Assembly (NCBI GenBank): GCA_938075435.1
Contig: CALJHL010000061.1
Span: 1 to 33,316 of the forward strand
DNA length: 33,316 nt
Direction: 5' to 3'
Origin: an uncultured Thalassotalea sp.
GTDB taxonomy: Bacteria; Pseudomonadota; Gammaproteobacteria; Enterobacterales; Alteromonadaceae
In this document: positions 9,319 through 18,611 of the stretch, piece by piece
How positions within the stretch are numbered: the stretch's first letter is position 1
Layout: every line of letters starts with the position of its first letter
Notes under the pieces: model-generated
Seen by the model: the letters and a program-made list of their open reading frames with translations, nothing else
Told to the model about the DNA's origin: nothing
Databases searched by the model: none
Program-made: the position numbers and the translations under genes

Positions 9319-10370
9319 TTGCTGTAACGCTTAAACCAATCAAGGCTGGCTGATAATGCTTGATTGCGGATTGAATCTATTTCAAACAGTAATTCGTGCC
9401 GAGCATTGGCTAATACTAGGGGTTGTCCGTGGGGGCAAGATTGCGGTTGTAAGTTATGCAACTGTTGGCAAAATAGGTCTTGTTGGTAATTACTTACTAC
9501 GCTTTCATGCTCTGATTGTAAGACCAAAACTGGGCAGCTAATTTTATTTAATTCAGTAAAAATTTGCTGTTCAGCGCGAATGGCTTGTTTAAGCCAGGTA
9601 AAGGTAACACCACCCAGCTGTAATTCAGGTTGTTGCTGATACAAGCGTTTAAATATTTTGAAACGCAACTCTGATTGCATTAAATCATTACCGGCAAATG
9701 GTTTGTTTTTATAAGGGCCATGACCAAAGAAATAAGCCGATTGCTGGCTAAATAAACTATTAAGCCATTCACATACCATTATCAATGGTTTGGCCAACCA
9801 TCTTGGCACGGCACCGCTATTTATTGCAATCATTGGCGAGGATAGAACTACAGCAGTAAAGGTATCGGCAAATTGTTGGATATAGCGAATGGCAATCGTT
9901 GCGCCCATTGAATGCGCTAATAGCAATAACTCTGCCGAGCACCTCGGCTTGACAATAGTGCTGACAAACTGCTGTAAATCTAGGACATAATCATTGAAAT
10001 CGGCGACGTAGCCTTTATGTTTATCCAGTAACAGTCGCTGTGATAACCCTTGGCCACGATGGTCAATAATGGCTACATTGTAGCCTTGTTGATGTAAGTC
10101 AAAGACCACTTCCTGATACTTTACATAGCTTTCACCGCGGCCAGGAGAAATTACTATACAGGGTCTGTTTGGCAGTGAAATGAATAACGCATAATGAATC
10201 TCTAAGGCATCAAAACTGCTAAAACTAGCAAATATACCTGTTTGCCAGTGTTGCTGTATTTGACCCTTAAAAGCTTGTGGCAATTGCTGTTCTTGGGTGA
10301 ATTGATAAGGACTTGCCATGGTGATCGAGGACCCAAAAATAAATACTAAAATAAACGGCAGAGCTATCAT
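9315..10370 (-). CDS. Alpha/beta hydrolase, PldB/monoacylglycerol lipase-like, with N-terminal signal
   Basis: VISPGRGESYVKYQEV, IIDHRGQGLSQR, LLAHSMGATIA nucleophile elbow, C-terminal NARHELLFE. N-terminal hydrophobic segment. Confidence 0.85.
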   Translation of the reverse strand: MIALPFILVFIFGSSITMASPYQFTQEQQLPQAFKGQIQQHWQTGIFASFSSFDALEIHYALFISLPNRPCIVISPGRGESYVKYQEVVFDLHQQGYNVAIIDHRGQGLSQRLLLDKHKGYVADFNDYVLDLQQFVSTIVKPRCSAELLLLAHSMGATIAIRYIQQFADTFTAVVLSSPMIAINSGAVPRWLAKPLIMVCEWLNSLFSQQSAYFFGHGPYKNKPFAGNDLMQSELRFKIFKRLYQQQPELQLGGVTFTWLKQAIRAEQQIFTELNKISCPVLVLQSEHESVVSNYQQDLFCQQLHNLQPQSCPHGQPLVLANARHELLFEIDSIRNQALSASLDWFKRYSN

Positions 10371-10438
10371 GGCATTATGCCAACTCCAGCAAGTTGGCCG
10401 CTAGAGTTAATGCTTAATAATATCTACCGGCAATGATC

Positions 10439-11857
10439 TTATTGTTCACAGGAGCTAATCGGCAAAGTAATATTAACGACTAATCCCGGGTTTTCTTTTT
10501 TATTAGTGGCTAGCTTGGCATAAATATGACCATGATGGCAATTAATTGCTCTACTGGCAATTGCCAATCCTAGACCGGTTCCGCCACTTATTCGATCTCT
10601 GGCTTCGGACGTTCGAAAGAAAGGCTTAAATATATCATCAATAAATTGTTGTTCAACGCCAGGACCTTGATCCTTTACCTCGATTGATATCTGTTGTGCA
10701 GATTTTGCTAACGTCAGTTCAATTTCAGCATCATTAGGGCTATAACGAATAGCATTATTTAAGATATTTTCAATGGCACTGCTTAATAATTGTTGATCGC
10801 CAGTAAAACTAATATCAGTGGTTATAGTGGTCGTTATGGTGATATTTTTTTGCTGGCTAAGAAACCTTGCATCAGTGACAATGTTAGCCACCAATTTACT
10901 TAAATCAAATTGACTAAAATGCAGTTGCTGCAATTGGTTTTCTAAGCGAGAAAGTTGTAAGGCCTGACCAATCATTAAATCTAAGCGATTAATTTCAATG
11001 CTGAAGCGGTTTAGATATTTATCTAATTCAGGGTTGTTATTTTGCAAACGCTCGGCCAAAGTCAGCGCCAATTGTAGACGGGTAAGCGGCGAACGTAATT
11101 CATGCGATATATCGCCCAATAATCGTTGCTGAGCACTAATTGAGTTTTGTAATCTGTCGGCCATGCCATTGAAAGCCTGGCCTAATTTTCCAACTTCATC
11201 AAAACGTTTTTCAAATTCTGGTAAGCGGGTAGAGAGCTCTCCTTTGCCAAATTTTTTGCTGGCTTGAGTTAACGTCTTTAAAGGTCGTATTAAATACCAA
11301 GATAACACCCAAGATAAAATACCAGTAATTGCCAGAGTGGTTAACAATCTTAACCAAAATGGCATTTGTTGCAATAAGCCAGCAAGATCTCGACGGGTTA
11401 AAGGTTTACCCATAAATAATTGGTAGTTTTTATTATTGTGGTCAATGGCAATAGGACCGGTGAGTTGGTAGCCAGACATGAGTACTTTAACCGGTTGTGA
11501 AAATTTTAGTTGCTGAATTTTATCAACAATAAACGCTTGTCGAAAGTTAGTATTGCTAATGACTTCTTCTTTGCTTAAAGACTTTATCCATAAGCCGCGC
11601 GGTAAATGGCGGTTACTTTTAAATATTTTAGCGATTGAGTCATCGGACTGACGGATGAATAATTTTTGTATACGCACCGCTGCTTTATCCAGTTTTCTGA
11701 GCTCTTCAACACTAATTGCCTCTACCCGGTTATAGTCGATAAATTGCAGTGAAATCCAGCGGGTAGTGCCCATTGCGGTTAAAGCAATTATCCAAAAGCC
11801 TAAAAATACCTTGATGGCTAAAGAGGAAAAAATCGATTTTAAGCTGCTGCCGTTCAT
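10439..11857 (-). CDS. cpxA: CpxA-like envelope-stress sensor histidine kinase
   Basis: Two TM segments, HAMP, LLGDISHELRSPLTRLQLAL H-box, ENILNNAIRYSP N-box, GGTGLGLAIASRA. Overlaps the regulator gene by 4 nt. Confidence 0.85.
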   Translation of the reverse strand: MNGSSLKSIFSSLAIKVFLGFWIIALTAMGTTRWISLQFIDYNRVEAISVEELRKLDKAAVRIQKLFIRQSDDSIAKIFKSNRHLPRGLWIKSLSKEEVISNTNFRQAFIVDKIQQLKFSQPVKVLMSGYQLTGPIAIDHNNKNYQLFMGKPLTRRDLAGLLQQMPFWLRLLTTLAITGILSWVLSWYLIRPLKTLTQASKKFGKGELSTRLPEFEKRFDEVGKLGQAFNGMADRLQNSISAQQRLLGDISHELRSPLTRLQLALTLAERLQNNNPELDKYLNRFSIEINRLDLMIGQALQLSRLENQLQQLHFSQFDLSKLVANIVTDARFLSQQKNITITTTITTDISFTGDQQLLSSAIENILNNAIRYSPNDAEIELTLAKSAQQISIEVKDQGPGVEQQFIDDIFKPFFRTSEARDRISGGTGLGLAIASRAINCHHGHIYAKLATNKKENPGLVVNITLPISSCEQ

Positions 11858-12552
11858 TCGCTCTCGCCGCTGATAAATACATAGCCAACGGCACGTATTG
11901 TTTTTATTTTTTCGTCTTCGCTATGCATGTGCAACTTTCGACGAATATTTGATATATGCATATCTATACTACGATCAAATGCCATTAATTGCCGGTTTAA
12001 CACTTGCAAAGATAGCTGCTCTTTACTCACTATGTTGTCGACGCTTTCCATCAGTAATTGCAACATTTCAAATTCAGTGCCAGTTAAAACAATTGCCTGA
12101 TGGTGGCAAAATACTTCCCGAGTGGCGGGATTCAATTGCACATTATTAATGAGCACCGGCGTTTTTCTACTTTTATTGGTAAGAATATCTACTCGTCGTA
12201 AAATTGCTTTAATCCGCGCCAGCAACTCTTGCGGGTTGTAAGGTTTGGCTAGGTAGTCATCGGCACCAAGTTCTAAGCCTAATACTCTGTCGGTTTGATC
12301 GCCTTTTGCGGTTAACATAAGTATTGGTGTCGGGTGTTTATCGCCCAGATTTTTTAATACCTCGAAGCCATTTAAACCCGGCATCATTACATCGAGCAGG
12401 ATAAGATCATAACCGCCTATTTTGGCTTTTTCTAAACCGGATAGGCCATCATAACAACAATCGAGAGCGTAACCTTCACTGCCTAAAAATTCAGTTAAAA
12501 GCTCACTAAGTTCCTGATCGTCATCGATTAGTAATAGTTTTAGTTTGGTCAT
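11854..12552 (-). CDS. cpxR: CpxR-like OmpR-family response regulator
   Basis: [64 protein letters not shown]. Winged-helix C-terminus with RSIDMHISNIRRKL. Divergent from a Spy/CpxP-like gene. Confidence 0.88.
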   Translation of the reverse strand: MTKLKLLLIDDDQELSELLTEFLGSEGYALDCCYDGLSGLEKAKIGGYDLILLDVMMPGLNGFEVLKNLGDKHPTPILMLTAKGDQTDRVLGLELGADDYLAKPYNPQELLARIKAILRRVDILTNKSRKTPVLINNVQLNPATREVFCHHQAIVLTGTEFEMLQLLMESVDNIVSKEQLSLQVLNRQLMAFDRSIDMHISNIRRKLHMHSEDEKIKTIRAVGYVFISGESE

Positions 12553-12625
12553 TGTTATTAATACCTGCAGGTTAGTACCCGTTTGTTTATAACTACAATC
12601 ATAACTAGTTAGTTAATTTTAGTCA

Positions 12626-12646
12626 GTAAATTTACCAAATCTTTAC
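12626..12646 (-). promoter_or_regulatory. Candidate CpxR box in the cpxR/cpxP intergenic region
   Basis: Minus strand reads GTAAAGATTTGGTAAA (GTAAA-N6-GTAAA), embedded in GTAAATTTACCAAATCTTTAC on the plus strand. A TTGACA hexamer follows at 12663-12668. Confidence 0.55.
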
Positions 12647-12732
12647 CCTAGCTTTGCAGTTCTTGACATAATATTTAGCTATGCTTGTTGGGTAAAAGAA
12701 ATTCATTGGCTAATAATTTTAGGAATCTAAAT

Positions 12733-13236
12733 ATGAATATTAAAATAAACAAAAAAGTGATCGCTACATTAGTTTTTTCACTAACTACCTTGTTAATGAG
12801 TGGCAATTCCTTGGCGGGCCCTGAAAAGCAAAAACGTCATGGTGATGATATGCAGCGAGTTATGCGCGGCGTAATGGCTAAACTTGATTTAAGCGAGCAA
12901 CAAAAAGTTCAAATTAAAGAAATCCAAAGCGCTAAAATGGCACAGTTAAAAGCGTTAAAACCTGCTGAGAAAGTCGATAAAAAACCGCAGTTACAGGCAT
13001 TAATTACAGCGGATACATTTGATGAAACAGCGTTTGTACTTATGCAAGAGCAAAGGGCTGCCAAGCTTCAGCAAGTTGGATTAATTTCAGCAAAGTCTAT
13101 GCATAAGATCTATCACGTCTTGAATGTTGAACAGCAAGCCAAATTTAGTGAGTTATTAGCAAAGCAAAAACGCAAGCACCAGCGTGGTAAAAAAAGACCG
13201 AAAAATCAGCCTCAACAAGATGAGTCTGAACAATAA
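12733..13236 (+). CDS. cpxP: Spy/CpxP family periplasmic protein
   Basis: Signal peptide (MNIKINKKVIATLVFSLTTLLMSGNSLAG), LDLSEQQKVQIKEIQ LTxxQ-like motif, basic C-terminus. ORF opens at 12685; ATG 12733 starts the signal peptide. Confidence 0.78.
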   Translation: MNIKINKKVIATLVFSLTTLLMSGNSLAGPEKQKRHGDDMQRVMRGVMAKLDLSEQQKVQIKEIQSAKMAQLKALKPAEKVDKKPQLQALITADTFDETAFVLMQEQRAAKLQQVGLISAKSMHKIYHVLNVEQQAKFSELLAKQKRKHQRGKKRPKNQPQQDESEQ

Positions 13237-13374
13237 AACTTAACCACAACAGTGAAATAAAAAATATTTTAATAAATTTGTAATAAATTTAGTTTTTAAC
13301 CGACTATTAAGATTATATTAACAATAATGCCAATTCAACTTGGTGTGATCTTATCTTAAAAGGTTTTTAAGCTG

Positions 13375-14742
13375 ATGAAATATCTAAAATATTTTTTGTC
13401 TTTTGGTTGTGTTGTACTGACTGTGCAAGCTGTCGCATCTGTTCCTGATGAGACGGCTTGCTTCGTTCGTGGGCTCAGCCAGAAAGTAAGTTGCTTTACC
13501 CTTGAAGTACCAAAAAACTATAACGAGGCTGAACTTGCCAGTCGCAAAATTAATGTGATCCAAGTCAAAGCAAGATCCGCGAATAATAATCCTCCCTTGT
13601 TTGTTTTAGCTGGTGGCCCAGGTCAGGCTGCAGGTGAGATGACTGCCTATGTAAATTCTGCTTTTAAACAAGTACTTAAACAACATGACATTATTTTTGT
13701 TGATCAACGTGGCTCAGGAAAAAGCCTACCATTAGGCTGCGAGACCAGTAAATTAGTTACCGTTGTTGAGATTGAAGCGGCAATAAAGCAATGCAAAAAT
13801 GACGTATTGCCATATATGGCGGAGTTAACTACCGAAACCTATGTACATGATCTGGAACAAGTTAGACAACATTTAGGGGTTGACACAATTTCGTTATGGG
13901 GTGGTTCCTATGGCACTTTTGTCGCCCAAGCCTATGCCAGCTACTATCCGCAACATGTTAATGTATTACTGCTTGACGCAGTGTTAGCGTTAACCGGCAA
14001 CCCCTTGGTAAATGGCGGCCCGTATGCCGAAAATTCTTTGCAACGCCTGTACCAGATTTGCCAACAAGACAGCCGCTGCCAACAACGCTTTGGAAATTGG
14101 CCAGCACAATTAGTAGCCTTAAAAAACCAATTTGAGCAGACGCCAGTGCCGTTAAATGCCAAGCAAATGCTTGGTGGTGATGATTTAGTACATTTAGTTC
14201 GCTCAGCTCTGTATTCGCCAGAAATGGCGGCTCGACTGCCCCTAGCTATAGAACAAGCGGTGGCTGGTGATATGGCTATTTTTAATGCGCTTTCGCAAGC
14301 GACCACTGGTGCTGCCAGCGACACCATGTATTTAGGCTTAACCATTGGCGTATTATGTCAAGAGCATGTATTTGTTGGTCAGGGTGAGTTAGCTGCAGAG
14401 TTAGGTAAGGACACTTTTGTCGGTGCCAGTTATTATACTCTGTGGGCAGATATTTGCGGCCAAGAAACCCCACAAAAAACCGTGCAAGTAAAAATCCCTA
14501 AAGCTTTGACTATGCCGACTTTGCTGATCTCTGGAAATTTAGACCCGATCACTCCTGAGCAAAGTGCGGAACAAGCTTTACGCTATATCACCAAGAGTAC
14601 GCACTTGGTTATCCCTAATGCAGGTCATACTAATTCCAGTCGAGGTTGTATGCCGGACCTTATTAACGAATTCTTATTAACCCAACACATTATTGATAGC
14701 AGTTGTGTGTTGGACAATAAATTCCCACCATTTGCTTTATAA
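13375..14742 (+). CDS. Secreted alpha/beta hydrolase, proline iminopeptidase/TAP-like
   Basis: Signal peptide, PLFVLAGGPGQAAGE oxyanion region, IIFVDQRGSGKS, LWGGSYGTFVAQ nucleophile elbow, C-terminal TLLISGNLDPITPEQSA and NAGHTNSSRGC. Confidence 0.9.
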   Translation: MKYLKYFLSFGCVVLTVQAVASVPDETACFVRGLSQKVSCFTLEVPKNYNEAELASRKINVIQVKARSANNNPPLFVLAGGPGQAAGEMTAYVNSAFKQVLKQHDIIFVDQRGSGKSLPLGCETSKLVTVVEIEAAIKQCKNDVLPYMAELTTETYVHDLEQVRQHLGVDTISLWGGSYGTFVAQAYASYYPQHVNVLLLDAVLALTGNPLVNGGPYAENSLQRLYQICQQDSRCQQRFGNWPAQLVALKNQFEQTPVPLNAKQMLGGDDLVHLVRSALYSPEMAARLPLAIEQAVAGDMAIFNALSQATTGAASDTMYLGLTIGVLCQEHVFVGQGELAAELGKDTFVGASYYTLWADICGQETPQKTVQVKIPKALTMPTLLISGNLDPITPEQSAEQALRYITKSTHLVIPNAGHTNSSRGCMPDLINEFLLTQHIIDSSCVLDNKFPPFAL

Positions 14743-14751
14743 GGACCGACA

Positions 14752-15492
14752 ATGATTGAATTTAATCAGGTTAGTAAGAAGTTTTCAGGAATATTGGCCA
14801 ATCAGGATATTAGTTTTTGTTGTCAACCTGGACAAATTACCGGCTTACTGGGTATCAATGGTGCAGGTAAGTCGACAGCATTAAAGATTTTAGCTGGGTT
14901 ATTAAAGCCCGATACTGGTGATGTTCTGGTTAATGGTTTGAGCGTTAGAGAAAACCCCAAACAGGTTCAGCAACAAGTGGGGCTGTTTTTAACGTCGCAA
15001 GGTTTGTATAGCAATTTAACCACCCGTGAAAACATCGATTTTTTTGCAGCATTACAGGGAGTTAAAAACCACCAACAAGCCACAGATGAGGTTATTGAAC
15101 GCTTACATATAAGCAGTTTGGCTAATCGAAAAGTCGGCGGATTTTCTACCGGAGAGCGAATGAAAGTTGGCTTAGCAAGAGCTCTGGTTCATCAACCAAA
15201 ATATTTGGTGCTCGATGAACCCAGTCGAGGCTTAGATGTGTTAGCAATTAGGGTGTTACGTGATTATTTGCTCGAACTTAAAAGTCAGGGCTGTTGCATT
15301 TTATTTTCCAGCCACGTGATGCAAGAAATTGACAAGTTATGTGATCAATTGGTGATAATTGATCAAGGCCAAGTTTGTTTTAATGGCCCTATCGGTGAAT
15401 TGAAACAGCAACAAGACGATCTCGAGCAAGCTTTTATCAATTCGATATCAAAAAAATCGCTCACTAATTCTGCAGTCCTGGAGAGTAAATAA
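14752..15492 (+). CDS. ABC transporter ATP-binding protein (NatA-like)
   Basis: Walker A GINGAGKST, signature FSTGERMKVGLARAL, Walker B YLVLDEPSRGLD. Confidence 0.93.
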   Translation: MIEFNQVSKKFSGILANQDISFCCQPGQITGLLGINGAGKSTALKILAGLLKPDTGDVLVNGLSVRENPKQVQQQVGLFLTSQGLYSNLTTRENIDFFAALQGVKNHQQATDEVIERLHISSLANRKVGGFSTGERMKVGLARALVHQPKYLVLDEPSRGLDVLAIRVLRDYLLELKSQGCCILFSSHVMQEIDKLCDQLVIIDQGQVCFNGPIGELKQQQDDLEQAFINSISKKSLTNSAVLESK

Positions 15493-16640
15493 TGTTATTG
15501 GCTTTAGTAAAAAAAGAATGGTTTGAGCTGTTTCGCGATAAGCGCTCTTTATTAGCAACGTTTGCCTACGCACTGTTTGGTCCGATTTTATTATTCATTG
15601 TCTTAAAAGGCATAATTGCCACAGTGACGACGCAAACCGATGTAAGAGTAGGGCTTTATCAGCAACATCCGCAAGTTGAGTATTTGCAGCAGTTTTTGCA
15701 ATATAAGCAGTTATCTACTGAGTTTATTGACCTTGAAGCCAGTCAGGCGTTAGCCGAAAATTTGGTGGATGTTGTCCTCGAAATCAATAATAAAACCACC
15801 GCGTCTGGTTATGAATTGCTGCAAATAAATGTTTTTGGTAATAGTGAAAACAGTAAAGGTGAACAACAATTAAGAAAAATGAAGCAAGTGATGGCCAGCT
15901 TTATGGCGCAACAAGCGACCGACGATTTAATAAAGCAAGGCGCTAGCCCGTTCTCTAGTGAGTGGCAACTCAACGTCCATGAAGTTAATGAATATACCAT
16001 GCGTGGTAAAAGATTACTTGATAGCTTATTGATCTTCTTATTATTATCGCCATTCATTATTAGTTTAAATTACATTAATGACGCTACTGCCGGTGAACGT
16101 GAGAGGGGATCGTTAATGCCATTATTATCGCAGCCAGTCGCGCGGTTGAAAATTGTTATTGCTAAATGGCTAGTTGGTGGTGCTATTGGCATAGTTGGCA
16201 CGGCAATCACAATGGTGTTAGGTTTCAGTTTAATTAATTCGTTACCCATTTACGAGTTAGATATGCAAATTCAGTGGTCGTTGTCAGTTATGCTGACCGG
16301 CACCCTGATCTTATTGCCATTAGCTCTGTTAGTGACCTCTTTACAAATGTGGGTGGCCATTACCGCTAAAACTTATAAGGAAGGGCAAAGTTATTTAACG
16401 ATGTTAAGCTTTTTGCCTATGCTGGCAGTTTTTATGGCCGATAAATGGTCGGAACTAAGCTTTGCTCATGCCTTGCCTTTAATTGGTCAACAACAACTAT
16501 TACAACAAATATTCTCTGGGCAAATTGTTAATTTTCCTGCCTTGATGCAAGTGTCGATATTATCGCTAGCATTGACGGCGATTTGTTTACTGGGTGTCCG
16601 TAATCGACTTAATCAGGAAAGTATAATCTTCGAACGATGA
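15492..16640 (+). CDS. ABC-2 type permease (NatB-like)
   Basis: N-terminal KKEWFELFRDKRSLLATF, large extracytoplasmic loop, NDATAGERERGSLMPLLSQPV motif, multiple C-terminal TMs. TAATG overlap with the ATPase gene. Confidence 0.88.
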   Translation: MLLALVKKEWFELFRDKRSLLATFAYALFGPILLFIVLKGIIATVTTQTDVRVGLYQQHPQVEYLQQFLQYKQLSTEFIDLEASQALAENLVDVVLEINNKTTASGYELLQINVFGNSENSKGEQQLRKMKQVMASFMAQQATDDLIKQGASPFSSEWQLNVHEVNEYTMRGKRLLDSLLIFLLLSPFIISLNYINDATAGERERGSLMPLLSQPVARLKIVIAKWLVGGAIGIVGTAITMVLGFSLINSLPIYELDMQIQWSLSVMLTGTLILLPLALLVTSLQMWVAITAKTYKEGQSYLTMLSFLPMLAVFMADKWSELSFAHALPLIGQQQLLQQIFSGQIVNFPALMQVSILSLALTAICLLGVRNRLNQESIIFER

Positions 16641-17152
16641 TGTTTTTTAAAAGTTGGCGAACTAAGTCAAAATTAGAGCAGCAACTACAAACTCATCTGC
16701 CGATGTTAGAGCGGATTGTCGCCTCTTATGAGGCCATTCCCGCCATTCAACAGGAGTTGATGCAAGAAGTTGTGCTTGCCATTTGGTCGGCTTATCAAAA
16801 TTATAAAGGCGATGCCTTGGTCAAAACTTATTTTGCCCGCATTGCCCATAACCGTTGTATTAGCCATGTTGATAAAGCGGTTAAAACGTTATCAGGGCAA
16901 CAACTCGATGGCGATATTATCGCACCAATGCAATTAGATAAAGAACTCGATGATGCGCAGAAATATCAACTGTTAGTCGAGCAAATACGGTTGTTACCTT
17001 TGCTGCAAAAACAAGTTATCTCATTATTTTTAGAAGGTTTTAGTTATGCTCAAATTGCTGATATCTGTAGTTTATCAACCAGTAATGTTGGCGTTATGCT
17101 AACGCGTATTAAAGGCCGTCTCGAACAATTTTTTTCCGAGGAATTATTATGA
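16637..17152 (+). CDS. Sigma-70 family (ECF-like) RNA polymerase sigma factor
   Basis: Region 2-like EAIPAIQQELMQEVVLAIWSAYQNYKG...YFARIAHNRCISHVDK; region 4-like LPLLQKQVISLFLEGFSYAQIADICSLSTSNVGVMLTRIKGRLEQ. Confidence 0.85.
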   Translation: MMFFKSWRTKSKLEQQLQTHLPMLERIVASYEAIPAIQQELMQEVVLAIWSAYQNYKGDALVKTYFARIAHNRCISHVDKAVKTLSGQQLDGDIIAPMQLDKELDDAQKYQLLVEQIRLLPLLQKQVISLFLEGFSYAQIADICSLSTSNVGVMLTRIKGRLEQFFSEELL

Positions 17153-17709
17153 ATTTCGATCCATTAAAATCACTTTGGCAAGCGCAGCCAGCCAGTATGG
17201 AAGTTGGTGAATTAATAAAACAAGCCAAGCGTCGACAAAAACGTATGCTGTTATTGATGGTATTCGATTTTGTTGTTTGGTTAGGGGGTGTGGTCTGGGC
17301 ATGTTTTATGATCAGAGCTAATCAGCGCCCTGATAGCCTTGCCATAGGTATTTTTCTTATCATTGCCATTAGCTTGGCTACCGCTTATATGCTTTGGCTG
17401 CGAACCACAACATGGGGAGCTGGGGAGTTAGATGGTAAAAGTTTATTAAAACTCTCTATTCATCGCTGTGAAGCCGGGATACAGCTTGTTTATGTGACTT
17501 ATATTTTTACCTTTATTACATTTATTGGCTTTATCGTTCTAGAAATGTATTTTCCTTCATCGACGGCTAAATTTTCACGGGTCATTATTTGGTATAGTGG
17601 TTATAGCCTCGGCACCCTAGTGCTTGGCCAATGGTATCGAAATAGGCAACTAAAGAAAAAGCAGCACTTACAAGATTTGTTGGCTGAACTCGAACAAGAC
17701 AGCAGTTAA
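17149..17709 (+). CDS. Small polytopic membrane protein, possible sigma-factor partner
   Basis: Starts with ATGA overlap after the sigma gene; about 4 predicted hydrophobic segments; short N-terminal cytoplasmic segment MNFDPLKSLWQAQPASMEVGELIKQAKRRQKRM. Confidence 0.6.
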   Translation: MNFDPLKSLWQAQPASMEVGELIKQAKRRQKRMLLLMVFDFVVWLGGVVWACFMIRANQRPDSLAIGIFLIIAISLATAYMLWLRTTTWGAGELDGKSLLKLSIHRCEAGIQLVYVTYIFTFITFIGFIVLEMYFPSSTAKFSRVIIWYSGYSLGTLVLGQWYRNRQLKKKQHLQDLLAELEQDSS

Positions 17710-18290
17710 TTATTACTGTTATCGTTAAATTTTTCTAATAACAAGTGTAAGTTGGCGCCGAGTTCACTGACTTCATGATGCTTAAATTCATCGACAAGTT
17801 TGCCTTGCTCAAACGCCGCATACGCTTTAGCAATGGCAATTTGGCTTGGCGCTAAAGTGACGCCCATATTGCCAAGTAGCATGCGTAAGCTAACTAAGCC
17901 TCTTAGTCCGCCTAAATTTCCTGGTGAGGCGGCCATTAAGGTAGCGAACTTGCCTTGGAATGCGCTAAGCGGAATTTCATCGGGCGTGGTTGCTCTTGAT
18001 GCCCAATCTAAGGCGTTTTTTAATAAGGCGCTAAATGAGCTGTTGTATTCAGGTGAAGCAATTAAAAAACCATCGTTTTCCAGTAATAATTGTTTAAACT
18101 CTGCCGCTTTAGCTGGCATGCCATGCTCGTTTTCATAATCTTGGCAGAATATTGGCATCGGATAATTGCCCAAATTAATAATGGTCACTTCACTGCCTAA
18201 TACTTGCGCGCCACGAGCGGCAATACGCACTAATTGTTGGTTGAATGAACCTTTACGGCTACTGCCCGAAAATGCAAGAATTTTGCTCAT
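17706..18290 (-). CDS. NADPH-dependent FMN reductase
   Basis: ILAFSGSSRKGSFNQQLVR flavin-binding start, IASPEYNSSFSALLKNALDWASR. Start set at MSKIL (18290); ORF opens at 18335. Confidence 0.9.
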   Translation of the reverse strand: MSKILAFSGSSRKGSFNQQLVRIAARGAQVLGSEVTIINLGNYPMPIFCQDYENEHGMPAKAAEFKQLLLENDGFLIASPEYNSSFSALLKNALDWASRATTPDEIPLSAFQGKFATLMAASPGNLGGLRGLVSLRMLLGNMGVTLAPSQIAIAKAYAAFEQGKLVDEFKHHEVSELGANLHLLLEKFNDNSNN

Positions 18291-18500
18291 AATAATTAGA
18301 CTTGTATTAGTAAATAATGCAAATTGATAGAGCATACAATAGAAGGTATTTTCTGAGTTTTCTAGTTTTTATCTTTAAAAAACAAAAATATTATAGTGCA
18401 AATACTCAAGCTCAGGACAAATGGTTTTTGCCGACAAAAATTACGGTAATGCTAATAAACTGACTATATTTCTTAGCGTTACAGTTAAATAATGGCCAAT

Positions 18501-18596
18501 AATACCAGCTTGTTTGCACCGCGCTTTAAGGCGTCAACAGCTCAGATAAGGCAAGGCTTCTAAGGAATTGGCTGCCAAAAGCAGCCGTTGGTATAG
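18501..18596. repeat. Candidate intergenic repeat or MITE-like element with short terminal inverted repeats and an internal hairpin
   Basis: ATACCA (18502-18507) and TGGTAT (18589-18594) as inverted ends; internal GGCTGC-CAAAA-GCAGCC hairpin (18570-18586); sits downstream of tex. Confidence 0.4.
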
Positions 18597-18611
18597 GATA
18601 TCTTTTAAATT

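Noticed and set aside
13944-14345. 133-aa minus-strand ORF within the TAP-like hydrolase gene
   Set aside because: Antisense to a strong coding sequence, low-quality composition, no plausible start context.
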